Shown here one piece after another: positions 10,413 through 23,200 of a stretch of 64,000 nucleotides of DNA. Each line of letters begins with the position of its first letter. Positions within the stretch are counted from its first letter, which is position 1. This DNA is from Curvularia sp. ZM96 (lineage: Eukaryota; Ascomycota; Dothideomycetes; Pleosporales; Pleosporaceae). The notes under the pieces are model-generated. The model was given only the letters and a program-made list of their open reading frames with translations, did no database searches and was not told the DNA's origin. The DNA lies in NCBI GenBank assembly GCA_022457065.1, contig JAJGBQ010000004.1, forward strand, positions 3,782,001 to 3,846,000, given 5' to 3'. The translations under genes and the position numbers were made by a program.

Positions 10413-13400
10413 ATGTCGCTACAGATTGCTGTAGCTCATACGGGCCAGCGCCTCGACGCTGATCCCGTCGCCTTTACCTCTGTCGATGCGCTCAAGCATT
10501 GGATTTCGCGGATTACAGAGATACCGCCCGAGCAACAGGTTCTACTCACGACTCAGGGGAAGCATGTAAAGTTGCAAGCGCTGTTGACTGAGGTAAACTA
10601 CTCTTCTCCTACTATTTCGCCCATACTAATACGAGCGTCCGTAGAAGGAGATATTCGTATTCAGTCGCGAGCTCTCCAACAATCCCCAGGCTGCCATATC
10701 GTCTACGCCACTGCCCGATCCCTTCGCTCCTGAAGATGCACCGAACCATCTCGCAAACAATACAGATCTTGGAGCATGGCAAGCCCTCTTCCAAGCCCGG
10801 CGCGACTGGGCGTTTAGCCTACTCGAGAAGTCGCACTCTATGTCGCGCATAGCCTCGAAGCACTTTTCCGAGCAAGCTACCATCGAGAGGGGTACACAAG
10901 TCGCGGTTGGAAATCACGATGCGCATATCAAGGGGTTGGAGCAAAAGTACAGAGCAGCCAAGGAGTGGTATGACGGTGTAGAGAAGGAGGCCGGAGACAA
11001 CCTCCGCAGACTGGACAGGGATTTTGCACAACTAGGGACAGTTTCGGCCATCCTCAACTTCAAGCGCTTCCTAGCCAAGGAGATGCGATCTGCAAAGAAT
11101 ATACCCAACAATGTGATTGTTCGTGAGACGCTCCAAGACTTTCTCGATGTCGAGGCGGTCAAGATGGCCACGGCCACTAGTCAGCGCGTCCGCGAGTCTT
11201 TCGGCAAGCGCATGGAAAGAATGCATATGCAGCTAGAGAAAATTGGCGCAGACTACAACGAGTTGCTGAGAGCCGTTGGTCAGAGCCAGAGCCGGTCCGC
11301 CGTGGACGACACCGAAGAGCCGGCTCGGCTGTACAACGAAATCGACGCAGTAGCAAAGAAGGTCGAATCAGACTACGAGCATGTCATGGGGCTCGAGGCA
11401 AGCTCCAAATCAGTGGCGCAGGTCTCTAAGATGGCCTTGTTGCATACTCGGAATTTCCTGCCAGCCATCCAGGAATACAGTGTAGAAATGAGCGATCTCG
11501 TGCGACGAGCTGTTGAGCAAAAGAACATAGCCATCAGAAACTCAGTCGAAGGCATGCAAGCTATCGCAACCATTGAATCGCTCATAGCAAGCATGGGCGC
11601 AGATCTTGAGCAAATCAGCATCCCACAGGATGGCGTTGCAGCTTTTGAGCTCATCTCTCTCGTCGGCCGCCTCCCATACGTGTATGGCACACTGCTCGTT
11701 GAAGCGGTCCGGCGGCGGGAGTGGATGGAGAGGATGGAAAGGGATACATCGTCGCTCGCTGAAGAAATGGCAACCTTCCAGGAAGAAGAAGAGCGGCGGC
11801 GCAAGAGATGGCTGAAACCGATTGCTGATGTTGTGAACCTAGAAGCTGTGCAAGGCGGCACGCTAGGGTTTGAAATGACTGTGCAGCCCGAGAAGACAGT
11901 CTGGCCTACAGTGACACGGGAAGACCTGCAAGACTACCTCAAAGACCTGCAGAGACTGGAAGGCCAGCAATCTGAAGCCGAAGCATTCTCACAGGCCATC
12001 AAAGATCTGGACCGTCCTACGAAGCAGCAGATCAAGCGCGCGAAGAACTTCAAAATGGGCAGCGTGCATGAGCCAGCTTTCGGCAGAGGCTCCCATCTTC
12101 TGGTGAGGGGCGACGATGAGCTGCGTGTCTTGAAAGAAGGCAACGCAAAGCTTGAGGAGGAGCTGAGGGGCTACAAGAGCCGTGTCCGCCGACTAGAGGA
12201 TCTTGTGCATCGTCAAAATACTGTGAGCAGGCTCTCTATAGGTGGCGCACCTCCTTCATTCGGCCTCCCTGACCCGGGTGAACCTTCAACACCCACGGCG
12301 CGTGTGGCCTCACCGAGACCTTTGGAGGAGAACTCTAGACGCTCCTCTATCTCGTCTAGGCGGCTCTCTACGAACACAGGGCAAGAAGACAAGCGTCGCA
12401 TCCTTCGCCTTGAACAAGAGCTCGCAGCAGAAAAAGAAGCTCGTGCAAAACTCGAAAGTGAGGCCCAGTCACGCAGAGACGACGACGCTGACCAACAACG
12501 TCGATTCGAAGAAGCCATGTCTACTAAAAACAACATCATGGAGAACATGCGGGCACAACAGAAAGAGTTCACCGATGAGCGAAAGGCATTGGAAGACGAG
12601 ATTCGAGCCTACAAAGCTAGGATTGAGGAGGCTGAAGACGAGCTGGATCGCGTTCTGGGCAGCCGCGACAACGAACGAACTGGTATTGACGCCAGAGTGC
12701 AGGAACTTGTTGCTGAACTAGAACAAGCCCGCAAGGAATCTGCCGAGCAAAAGACTCGCACAAAGGAGGAGACTGAGGCACTCCAAGCCGAAATTGCCAA
12801 GCTCAAAGCTGTCAAGACACAAGAACACGACTCACTGGCTGCTGCATTCACCCATCTCTCCCCTGGCACAAGCGTCCCTGATGACCACTCTGCGCTTATT
12901 GCTCAGCTTGAGGACTTAGCTATGCGGTCACTGAACTATCAGAAAGAGCTCGAACAGGCTGTGGCTGTAGCAAAATCAGACAACGAGAATGCTCATGCCA
13001 GGCTCGAGGAGCAAGAGAACAAGTTCAACGCCAAGGTGGCTGAGCACGAGAAGGAAATTGCGTCAACCCGAGAAGAGCGTGACGCAGAAAAGGCAAAGGT
13101 GGCTTCGATTACCGCACAACTCGAGGAGGAGAGGAGCCATCTGCACGATCTTCGTTCGAAGTTTGCCGAGGGCGAAACCGGCTCTGAAGCTTTGCGGAAG
13201 CGAGTCGAAGAGGAAGAAGCCAAAGTTGGTCGTCTCCAGACAGAGTTGGCTGAGAAGAGCTCCCATGCCAACAGCCTTGACGTCGAGCTTATGCGCGCCG
13301 AGAAGAAGTTGCGCAAGTTGGAAGAGGTGGATTCGTCGCGCACTCATCAACGAATGACCCGCGCAAAGGATCTCAGTCAGCGCCTATACACACAGCATGA

Positions 13401-14852
13401 GCGCCTCATCCGTCTGCTGGAAACACTGGGATTCGCCATCACACATGAGAATGGCGAGATGGTACTCCAGAGGGCGTCCAAACTTGGCAACAGCACTGTC
13501 ATGGCCGACACCACTGCGGGCATGAGCCGAAGTACAACCACGCCCTCGCCTACTCCTCTGAAGCGATTCCTCGAGGATGTAGGCGATCTACATTTCCTGC
13601 AATGGACGGAAGCGACAAGCCCGGAGGAGGAAGACCAGCGCTACCAGGAGTTGGTTTCTAAGTTAAATCTCTTCAACATTGAGACATTCAGTGATGCTGT
13701 AGCAAAGCGCATGCGTGACATGGAGCATACCGCACGAAAATGGCAGAAGGAGGCCCGAGCCTATCGCGACAAAGCACACCGGTTCCAGGCTGACTCGCAT
13801 GACAAGATTGCGTATCGCTCGTTCAAGGAGGGCGATCTTGCGCTTTTCCTGCCAACTCGCAACAACGCGCATCGTCCTTGGGCTGCCTTCAACGTCGGAG
13901 CACCGCACTACTTCCTCCGGGAACAAGACACCCATAGGCTGGGAGGCAAGGAGTGGCTTGTAGCACGCATCTCCAAGGTTGAAGAGCGTGTTGTTGACCT
14001 CTCTAAGACCCTAGATGGTGCACCTCGGGCGTCGTTAGACGATCGCTCTGTTGCTTCGAGCAATGCAGTCTCGTTCGAGGACGACAATCCCTTTGAGCTT
14101 TCCGACGGGCTACGCTGGTATTTGCTAGAAGCTACCGAAGAAAAGGCCATGGCACCCGGTACACCAGGCATCAAAGGCGCTGTGACAGTTAAGAGCAGTC
14201 TCGAGACCGGACAAGGCGAGATGCAAAAGTCAAAGAAGAAGTCATTAATGGACCCAGCCACGCAACTGGGTAAATCACTCGACAGTCGTCGTAGCAGCGG
14301 CACTAGTAAGAAGAGTGCGCCTCTGGCCGGCAAGAACAACTCCGCCGAAGCACTTTCTCCTGGAGAACGCCCCGATTCCAATCCCAACTCCGCCGCCGCA
14401 ACACGAGGCGGAAGCCCAGCTGGTGCCCACGGACCCAGCCACTTGCGAGAATCGCACACCAACGGAGCAGAAGTAGACAAAACAGCAGACGACGGAAACG
14501 GAGGCAATGTGCGCGACCTACTCTGGGGACCTTAGTTTTGCGCTTCCTGTAAACCTAGGCTCCTCTGCGCCCCCTGAAACCCGGAAACGCTGGGCTAACG
14601 ACAACGCAGGTATCCGTCTCTCAATACCAGTCTCCGCGGAAATCTTCCATGCCGGCTCTCCTGTCTAATCTTCGGTCTATAAACACGTCGCCTGTGAAGC
14701 AGCTCAGGGCTGGAGGCAGTCAATCCGAGGTCGGACTAGCGAGTCCAAGTAGTAGTGGTCCGAGGAGAGAGCCGCATGCTAGGAAGAGTAGTATCTGGGA
14801 CAGCTTTTTTCAGTACGACATTGAGTATCAGGGGAAGGCGGCGAAGAAGTGA
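10413..14852 (+). CDS. atg11: Autophagy-related protein 11 (selective autophagy scaffold)
   Basis: Exon 1 is 10413-10592 (MSLQIAVAHTGQRLDADPVAF...). Intron 10593-10644 follows, then a 3.9-kb exon 2 from 10645. The N-terminus is the ubiquitin-like start typical of Atg11/FIP200. Long coiled coils fill about residues 500-1000. Near the C-terminus lies the Atg11/RB1CC1 claw region: AYRSFKEGDLALFLPTRN...PWAAFNVGAPHYFL...WLVARISKVEERVVD. Atg11 organises Atg1, Atg9 and cargo receptors at the phagophore. Exon 2 reads to a TAG at 14535 (..VRDLLWGP). A strong branch point (GCTAACG) and CAG acceptor at 14609 open an exon 14610-14852 whose end, KSSIWDSFFQYDIEY..., resembles the usual Atg11 tail. The only in-phase donors I found are weak (GTGCGC at 14509, GTAGAC further up). 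The spliced form has about 1428 aa. Confidence 0.92.
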
Positions 14853-16568
14853 GATACGTGAAGTAAGTCGCATAGAATAAGGGGAAGGAAGGGTGCTGTA
14901 TTATTGTTTCATCGTTTTTATTATCTTCTTTTCATTACCGGCGTACCAGAGGACCAAACATGATTCTTCAACCTAGCCCAGCTATCATGGGTAGGAGAGA
15001 GAGGGTGTTTTTTTACGAGGGGAAAAAAAGGGGGAGTGTCTAGCATATATGTTCATGAGGTGTGACATCATCATATGGAAACTTCTTTCGCTCTATTCTT
15101 TTTAGGGAGAGGGGCTATATAGTTATAGTGTATAGAGACATTAGTATCGCAGTGAATGGCATGGTGGGTGTTTTTCTATTCAAAGTCTGCTTCTCGTTCC
15201 CCCTCTGTTCTTTTTTTTTTCCAACTTTTGTGATGAACGGCATCGCGAAGACTTTACTACCCATCTCTCTGTCTCTCTCTTTCGGGGATATTTTCCCCGT
15301 CCCTCTCTCTCCCTCTCTCTCTCTCTCCTCATCTATCGCTTTAAGCGGAAGCAGTTTAAGATCCGTATGAACTTTCTCCTGTTTACACAATGTTGCTAGA
15401 GGCTAATATGACTACTTTTTTTCTTCTACTTTTACATCATTTGATCCTCTTAGTTTTCCCCTTCCTCCTCTCTCTTTTTTATGGGTAGATGATACGGAGT
15501 ATGATATGGGCAATAAGGAAGAGATTGTGTGTATATTACGTACGATCAACTGTAGTTGAAAGTCTAGACCGGTAGGGGGAAGAAAAGAAAAGAAGTGTAT
15601 AAAGTTTCGACACCTATAAAGGTTTTTGGGTCGAAGAGGTGAGTGATGGTCGCGTCTTTTTTTTCCTTCGTTTGTTGGTGTATAGAAGAGGTAAAGGGAC
15701 GAACTCTCCACACAAGGGTTTTTTCTTTCTCAAGGTCCAGGGGTGATGATGGATTGTTCTTTTGCTTATCTATTGCTTGTACCCCCAAGTTTTTCCCTCT
15801 CCCTCTTCTGGATTGTACATTTGGTGGTTTGGGTAATGTATGGTACTCCTACGAGTAGGAGTAATCTAGACAAGTTGAAAAGAGAGAAAAATAAAAAGGT
15901 ATAGAGTTTCTCCTGCTACACCCATATGAAGATGAAGTTCATGGCTGGAAGAGTGATATGTTGTCTTTACTTTTTTATTGCTTAGCAATCATACTATCAT
16001 TCTACCGTAATGGATTTGGGAACGACGGTTTCCTGTAATGGGTGGTGTTCCTACAGGCACGCCAGACGAGCGGAAAGAAAAGAAAAGAAGAAGTGTGAAG
16101 CTTTCACATGAATGTATTTGGGTTCAAGGTGCGATGTGATGTATTGTTTTTACTTTTATTTCGCTTGTAGTAGATGATTCGTGTAATGCGGCAAGTTCCG
16201 TTGGTATTGTGTGTGTACATACTAGGCAGATGGTGCTGGAGTACTACTACAGGAGTGAGATAGTACGAGTATCTACACCGGTAAGCATGAGGTAGGTGGC
16301 GAAGAATCTACGTAGCTCGATGAGTAATGACGCCCACAACACACTGTATTGGTGTAGCTAGACATTTTCTTAGACCTGTGGGTTTCTTAGGGTATACACA
16401 TTGAAACATGAAGTGTCTATTGGCTGCCTGTACCTTAGTCCACTTGAGCGTCCTTAATTCCCATCCTCTTTCATCTACCTATGTACACCTCCCTACATTC
16501 TCTGCCAAGCAAAAAAAGAGAGAAACCAGAAAGGTATCACATCCCACCCTTACCTACTTCATCCATCT

Positions 16569-16582
16569 CCCCCCCCCCCCCC
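16569..16582. repeat. C14 homopolymer
   Basis: A run of fourteen C bases lies in non-coding sequence. It is a likely site of length polymorphism or sequencing error. Confidence 0.9.
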
Positions 16583-18171
16583 AAAAGTGCATAGCCAAGT
16601 ACCTGCCCCTCCCATCCACACCCACATCTCCTTTCCCTCTTGAACCCCTCGCCCAGCAACAAAAAAAGCTTGATTTCAAAAAAGCTTTCCCTTATACTGC
16701 GGGGTTGACGTCCCCTCAGACCCAGTACCGTTCCACCTTTCCCTTCCCTCGCTTCATTTATTTTCCCCTTAATAGCGTCATGCGTACCACGGTTCCGTGA
16801 CATGCCGTCAGACGTACCCAAGCGTCAAGGTTACTTTGTTTTTGACAACAACAAAAAAACCATGGCACGAGGAAAAAGCTTAATACGAATGTTACCGTGG
16901 GAGAGCAAAAAGCTTGACGTGCTACATGCGGTATGTGCCTAAAGCTTGATTTTTTGTGCCAATATAATTTCGCTTGGTACTGGGTACGCAATGGGGAGTG
17001 GGATGACGATCAGGCGAGGTTAACATTTGTGCTGAGTAATTGTGACTTTGCATCTCACCACTGGGTAGCTACCTACCGATGTAACCTAACTTGGATGAAA
17101 AGGTTCTGTACGAGGAGGGTATGGGTTGATTGTTCTTTTTTTTGATTGTTTGTTACACATACGACGAGTCATAGGCGCTTCAAGTATAGTGACTGCAAGT
17201 CGGATGAAAGGACACATGCCTTGTAACGTAGCACGGCCCGGAAACAAGCATTTGCACTGACAATTTCTTAGCATGCTTGTTCCTGTTACCCCTTGGGTCT
17301 TTGTGATCGTCCCTTGTGTGGAACGTTTTGCTTTTGTGCACATACTGACAATCAAACTTTCGCCGTGCACTGACAACGATTGGTGAACTTTGTTCTTTTT
17401 TGTCACACATGGGACAGGACTGTGATAAGCATGCCAATCACAGGCTTAGTAAAGCTTAGTTTTACTTTCTGTTTCCTTTCTGGAGGTGCACACCACATCC
17501 GCCTTGTTATTGGGGGGTTTGGGTTTTCCTTTTCAAGGCTTGTTTAGGGGTGATGATCGACGTTGTGCACTGTGGGTGTCTCGCCGATCCAAACTCTAGC
17601 AGATTGGACGGATGGAGCAGGAAAAGGCAGGTTGGGTTATGGGTGTTGGTAGGGCATCTTGATAGCTCACACGATAGATTGCTTGCCCCATTCGCAGCAA
17701 CTTGGTCCAAGGCCGTTGAGGATCGCGTTCCAGCAAGGCAAAACCCCCGACTGAAACATCAAGGAAATGCTGTACCAGAACCAGCCTGACGATCTCGATG
17801 ACGCACTTGGTGCATCCCGGACTTTTCCTCTTCTAGCCCAGAACCTTAACAGGGCTCCCAAACACGCACCATCCAAGTCTGGGGTGGGGATGGTGTTGGA
17901 AGAGGCAAGTACGAAGTAGCCCCGGCGGATTATCAGAAGAGAGAGTGAGTGGCAGAAAATAAAGTTTAGTCGGTAAAAGGGTAAAGCAGCAGGGCGCCAA
18001 ACACACGAGGAAAGTAACACGTATAGTGTAGGATCCAGCTAGCGACGTAATAGAAAATGGACTGGCATCCGCTGTAGGCGTGGAGCATTTGGGCGCTTCC
18101 TAGGTCGGCGGTTGCTCCGAAGCGTGTGGATGTACTCCGTACATGGTATACCCTTTGTCTCTCTCGCTGTG

Positions 18172-18193
18172 CGCGGTCACCGCGGTGACCGCG
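18172..18193. promoter_or_regulatory. 22-bp perfect palindrome
   Basis: The half-site CGCGGTCACCG is followed directly by its exact reverse complement, with no mismatch and no spacer. It contains GGTCACC and GGTGACC arms and overlapping CGG/CCG triplets. Such symmetry fits a dimeric regulator site, but no adjacent gene explains it, and the nearest confident gene ends at 19639. Confidence 0.35.
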
Positions 18194-19638
18194 GGCGGGA
18201 GCGACGGATAAGCAGCAGCGGAGACCGGTAAAGGTTTCCGTGCATGGCCAGCAGCGTATATGCAAGTGTGAAGGAATGGAAGGGCGTTGTATGTGTGTGT
18301 GCAACACACCCCGTCGACCCCACCAGTAGCGACAAGATGATGGCAAAGTCCCGGGGCTTGGCACGACGAGGCTAGCTGCAGCTATGCGGTCTTGCAGGTG
18401 CGTTTGATGCAGGTATGACTGCGGGTGGATATCGATAGCGCCAGAAGAGAAAAATGTGCCGATGACGCGTCCGTGCAGTCTAGAATGGTGCCGAAACCAA
18501 CGTTAGAGAGGGGTGGAGCTGTGGCACAGCGCCTGCGTGGCTCGAGGGTGTGGCACAGGTGCGTCAGCCATGGCAGGGAGCGGAACCGTGGCATGATCAC
18601 ATTGTACGGCGGCTGCATGGCGGTCCAGAGTTTGTTTTTGCTCTGCTGGGATGGGCCTGGCGCTGCAAAGAGTCCAGCAAGTGGTGGTGAGTCGTGATGG
18701 GTCCAGCGGGCGGAAGCCAAGCCTTTTGCTGCTGGCTTGCGGTGTAGCAGTTTCTAGGCGACAACCTTTTTGCCTTCGCTTCGCATGTAGCGGTCAGGCA
18801 AACACGGTTGCTCCGCGCAATGTGCCAATATACGGTGTGGCCATGTCAGGGTCGAATTGCTCAACACGTAACAAGATGGTGTAGTGGCAGGACAGCATGT
18901 AATTTCAAACTAAAAAAAGCTAGCTTCTAGAAACCACTCTCCACACAGTCATTCCATGCGATTCGTGAAATGGCGGAGCCGGGAGCAGTAAGCAAAGGAA
19001 AAACAAAAGTAAGCGAGTAACGTGCTGCAAAGAACAGCACCGTTCTCTTCGCCAACGAGGTTTTGGCTGCGTCGCAGCCCAACGCCAAGCCAAATTTCAT
19101 AAACGATGCCAGAACTAGGAGCGGAGCACATCACCGGTTGCCCAGGCCATTTGTAAGACGCGCCCCGTTGCCAAAACCATTCATTCCCTGTCTTTTTCCG
19201 TAAAACGCCGGGGGCCGAAATGAAAAACGCCCATGTGCCTGTTGCCAGGCCATGTTGGTGCGCAAGCGCGCAAACAAGTGTGGGTATCCAGAATAGAAAG
19301 AGATGAGAGACCAGAACACGCTAAAAAAAAGTGTCAAAGCGAAGCAGAGTGGAGGAGTAGAGTAGTGGTAGGAGCCGTGGTAAGGACCGTGACGAGGACG
19401 AACCAGGTGTGGCTGAGCATCTCCGTAGGCGGGAACCAATGCACATGTGATTGTGTGGCATCGTATTGTTCTGCCGGGCCGAGGGTAGTGGCTGTGTGGA
19501 TCCGGCGGAGAACCGCCTCCTCGCCACGGTCTAGACCTCCTGGCTTGGCCTGCGCTGGCGCGCATCCCACTGCAAAGAGAGGAGAGGAGAAGAGAAGCAG
19601 ACTGTGCGGTGAAACCAAGCACAGTGGAGATGAGTTGT

Positions 19639-20244
19639 TCATCGGAAGATGCCAGAGATGCGCTTGGTTCGCTGCCTGACGCGCGAGAGCATGTTGGCCT
19701 TTTGTGTCTCCGAGACAGGAGGCATGGAGATGGACGGGTGCCGCACGCTAGCGTAGTCGCTGCAGGACGTGTCGCTGGGGCTTCCGCCAGCGTGGCTCTC
19801 GTTGTCGTCTTCGCGGACAGCGGGGTATGGCGAGTCGGGCGAGGGGAAGAAGTAAGCGTCCAGGCGGGAGTTCATGGCACGGTTCTTCTCTGAGGCTGCT
19901 GTGACGAGACTGCTCTTGCTGCCCACGCTGGTAGCGCTGTCGGTGCGGGTGATGTTGTCGAGGCGGATGTCGCGGCGGGCTGCGTTCAATGAAGTCGAGT
20001 GTGCGCGGGCAAGTCCTGAGAGGGATCCGACTGGAGGAGCGGGGCCGTCACCAATGAGCTTGTATTCGAACTCGGAAACATGGCCGTGGCAGTAGGGGCA
20101 GTGGTTGCACTTGACCTCCCATCCGGAGATTCCTAGCTTCTTGCCGCATGTGGAGAGGTTGCTGGAGGGAGTGCATGGGCGGACGAGATGGTACCAGCGG
20201 TGCTTGCACGGAAGGACCGTGACGCAGAGTTCGGCGACGCACAT
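19639..20244 (-). CDS. Small Cys-rich hypothetical protein
   Basis: This is a single exon of 201 aa, starting MCVAELCVTVLPCKHRWYHL. I do not recognise a named family. The first 55 residues hold Cys and His in a metal-binding-like order: C2, C7, C13, H15, H19, C24, C33, then KCNHCPYCHGH. The C-terminal two-thirds are Ser/Asp-rich, low in predicted order and basic at the very end (RVRQRTKRISGIFR). A small zinc-binding domain followed by a disordered tail is the most I can infer. It is the only confident gene in the roughly 9 kb between Atg11 and homoserine dehydrogenase. Confidence 0.65.
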   Translation of the reverse strand: MCVAELCVTVLPCKHRWYHLVRPCTPSSNLSTCGKKLGISGWEVKCNHCPYCHGHVSEFEYKLIGDGPAPPVGSLSGLARAHSTSLNAARRDIRLDNITRTDSATSVGSKSSLVTAASEKNRAMNSRLDAYFFPSPDSPYPAVREDDNESHAGGSPSDTSCSDYASVRHPSISMPPVSETQKANMLSRVRQRTKRISGIFR

Positions 20245-23200
20245 GTTGGCGTGTTTAGATCAGGTAATGTCGAGGTAGGTTGTTCTGTGGGCGATGATGA
20301 GGTGAGACGTTTTGCGTGATGGCGATGACAGCGTCGTGGTGGTGGTGGGTGTGGGTGTTATAGGCCTGGTGCGGAAGGCAGCCACGGGACAAGGGCGGGT
20401 GGCAATCTGGGGTAAACGCTAGTGGGCGCTACTGCGTTGGCAGTGACGGCGCAGCGCAGGTCGGGTGACGAGAGTGAAAGGTCGGCGAGGGACAGGAGGT
20501 GGTGTTTATGGTTCCGCAAACGGGCGGGGCGGGGGGACCGGTGGGAGTTATATGCGGTAAGATGGGAGGATGGGTGGTGAGGGTGTAGTAATGCCGTGTG
20601 CCAAGGACTAGGCTGTGATAGGCTGCTTCAGGCGATCGCCCCTTGAGCGCTCCAACGGGTAATATGAGCGGGGCGGGACAGCGTCGAGGGCCGGGCAGGA
20701 AATGACGGGTGGTACGGGCGTCGGCGGCGTGGTAGGGCTCGTCTTACAAGGTGGTGGTGATGGTGTTGAGTGTCGGTGCGCATGTGTGTTGGGAGCGTGA
20801 CGGAGGGGAGGCTGCTGGGGGACGCAGGCAGCGTGTCCTTATTTAACACACCCGCAGCGCTGGGCGGCGGAAGGGCGACAGGGGGCATAGGCGTCGACGT
20901 CCATGGATAGCCCAAGCTACGACTATACGCTGATGGTGGACGACGCAGCTAGGCTGACATGACCGTACGCTCCCATGTCCGTCGCGGCGTCGGGACGACG
21001 CACGCGGTTTGTACGCTAGCGACGCACCAGCAGGTTGGCCCAGCAGGCCAGTCGATCGGCGCCAGCAGCGTGGATGCTTCCACTGCTGCGCTGCCCTCTG
21101 GTGGCGGGCGAACCTGTCAATCAGCGTCCATGGCCTCACCGCTCTCAGGCAACGCGCTGCCCCGTCCGTACGCCAGCCAGAGCACAGAGGGGCCCTTTGC
21201 ACGTTCGCCGTCTGGCCGTGTCGTGGGCGCGGGCGACGCCATTGGTACCGAGGCCCCTGGGCGCCAGCTGAGGCCCGAGTCGTCGTCTTGTTCTTTTTTT
21301 CCACACGACACGGGCGCCCCTGTGCAACTGGCGCAGCCGCTCAGACGCTGCTCAGTAGACGGCGGCGTGACAGGCGACATGGACACGACCAGGGGCCATT
21401 CCAAGGAACGCGCCAAAACGGTTCTGGCGACGGCGGCCGGCGATCATGGCCATGGACACGAGAGGTCGAGTCTGAGACGTTGGCGACGCCTGGCCTCTGC
21501 GTGTCACAATCGATTACATACGTACTTCGTATTTGCCGACTCTACCTTTGCCATGTACGTATCCCAATTCTCTGCCTTAGTCGTACAGCGCCAACGGGCA
21601 GGCCGCAGCGCTGCAGCTATCGGCGCCGGTAGCGAGCCAAACATGGCTCCCCTCCCCCGACTGAGTTTGCTGATCCACCAGGCTAGCTCCTCACATGAAG
21701 TCATGCCTCGTGGCCGCAAATCTGCTCCACATCCCGCTGGCCCTCCTCCCCTCTACTCTCGTCGCGCACCCATGGTCATTCACCCTCCTCGGTACCCGAC
21801 GGCCAGCCGCCGCAAAGAAGAAATGCCCCTCGCGTATCCTGCCCACGACCTGACCGCGCCGTGTAACAGGGCGTCCCGTTGCTGCCGCCCTCCCATATTG
21901 CCCTCCCTACGTGTGTCTGCTGCTGGGCCACGCTATCCGCCCGCCTATGCACCTCTCCGGCAAGACATGGCGCATCACAGGCTACACAGCAACACCCACA
22001 GCACCCATCCATGCTCGGGCTGCAGACGAGCAGGGCTGCCGATAGTGTGCACAATCAGCCAACTCCCCAAACCAGCAGGATACCCGTTGCACAGACCGCC
22101 CCTCCATTTCAGCCCTGTGCAAAGGGACAGGCACCGCACACGCACACGCCCCTTTGTCACGATGCCGCATACACCCACAGACCAGCCCAAGATTGCCTCT
22201 GCCCAATTTCCCTCAGCCCTCTCATCTCAGCGTCGTGTGCAATGCCGCCCAAGAAACGGGCCCGTGGAATTTCGCTTCCTGATGATGGCCAGTGTCAGCA
22301 CCCGTGACAACAAGGGTCCGATTCGGCCCAAAGACACAGCCTCAACGCCTTTATGCGCCGGCTGGCCTCTGCTGCCGCTCGTTATTCGCTCCGCTCTCTC
22401 ACGCGCTGCTCACGCTCCTTGGCGCCCGTCCTATTCTCTTAGTCCCGCCTTGGCGCACCAACCCCGCTCTGCCGTCAACACCGCGCCCACCACCCAATGA
22501 CAAAATCCCGGCGTATAAGCTTCCAAGCCGCCAGCGTACATGTCGACTGCTAACTCGACGCCGTCTGGAAAATCGTCTTGGCCATCGCCCTTCTCCCCCG
22601 CAGCGAGGCATTTCTTGACCTATGCCCGGTCGGGGGGATACTCGTCTAACCTCTACCAAGACCCGCAAAAGGCAACTATGGTCCCGGCGCAGTGGTAACA
22701 ACACCCTCTGAGCTTTACACATCGCTCCGCACTACCCGTCATTCTCTACCAGCCAGTCCTAGACTACTATACGCACTGGAGCCAGCAAACTCTATCTCGG
22801 CCACACGACGGCGGTGGCCTGATTAATGCCTCAGACAGTCATCGATTCCAGCACAAAGACTAGCATGCGAGGGCGCCCATCCCTTCCGCAAGATGCCGAG
22901 TCTGCATGCGCAACAAGCATGATTAAGAATGACACCATCTCACCCAGGTGAGCTTGGCACTTCCTACAACCAAGATTTGCTATCAAGTACGACATGATCG
23001 GACCAGGGTCAGTACGTACGCCTTCAGGCTGGGAATCCCAGGTAGTGCTCAAGCTGCGTATGGAGTAGCTTCACTTACCTCGGTCCGCGTATGAAATACA
23101 ACACCGGACGTCAATCATCGCATACTACTCAGCTGCATATACTGTGTACGCTGTGGTAGATTGCCAAAAGAAACTTCCAGGGTCTGGACTCTACCCCGAG

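Larger units (their letters stand above)
14853..19638. other. 4.8-kb gene-free stretch, T-rich then GC-rich
   Basis: This lies between two convergent genes. From 14.9 to 17.4 kb the plus strand is strikingly T- and CT-rich, with only short open frames. There are CT tracts near 15300-15330, a C14 run at 16569-16582, and two diverged copies of a GTGATRTRTTGTYTTTACTTTTAT-like segment near 15950 and 16137. From 17.4 to 19.6 kb it is GC-richer and contains a 22-bp perfect palindrome at 18172-18193. I found no supported gene. Confidence 0.55.

Noticed and set aside
20959..22500. 513-codon open frame on the plus strand
   Set aside because: Pro/Arg/Ser/His-rich translation without domains, in GC-rich DNA where several frames on both strands stay open; no splice or start context.
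22831..23125. Two short minus-strand frames that a GTAAGT donor could join
   Set aside because: The acceptor is weak and the combined roughly 80-residue product has no recognisable domain; not enough support to list as a gene.
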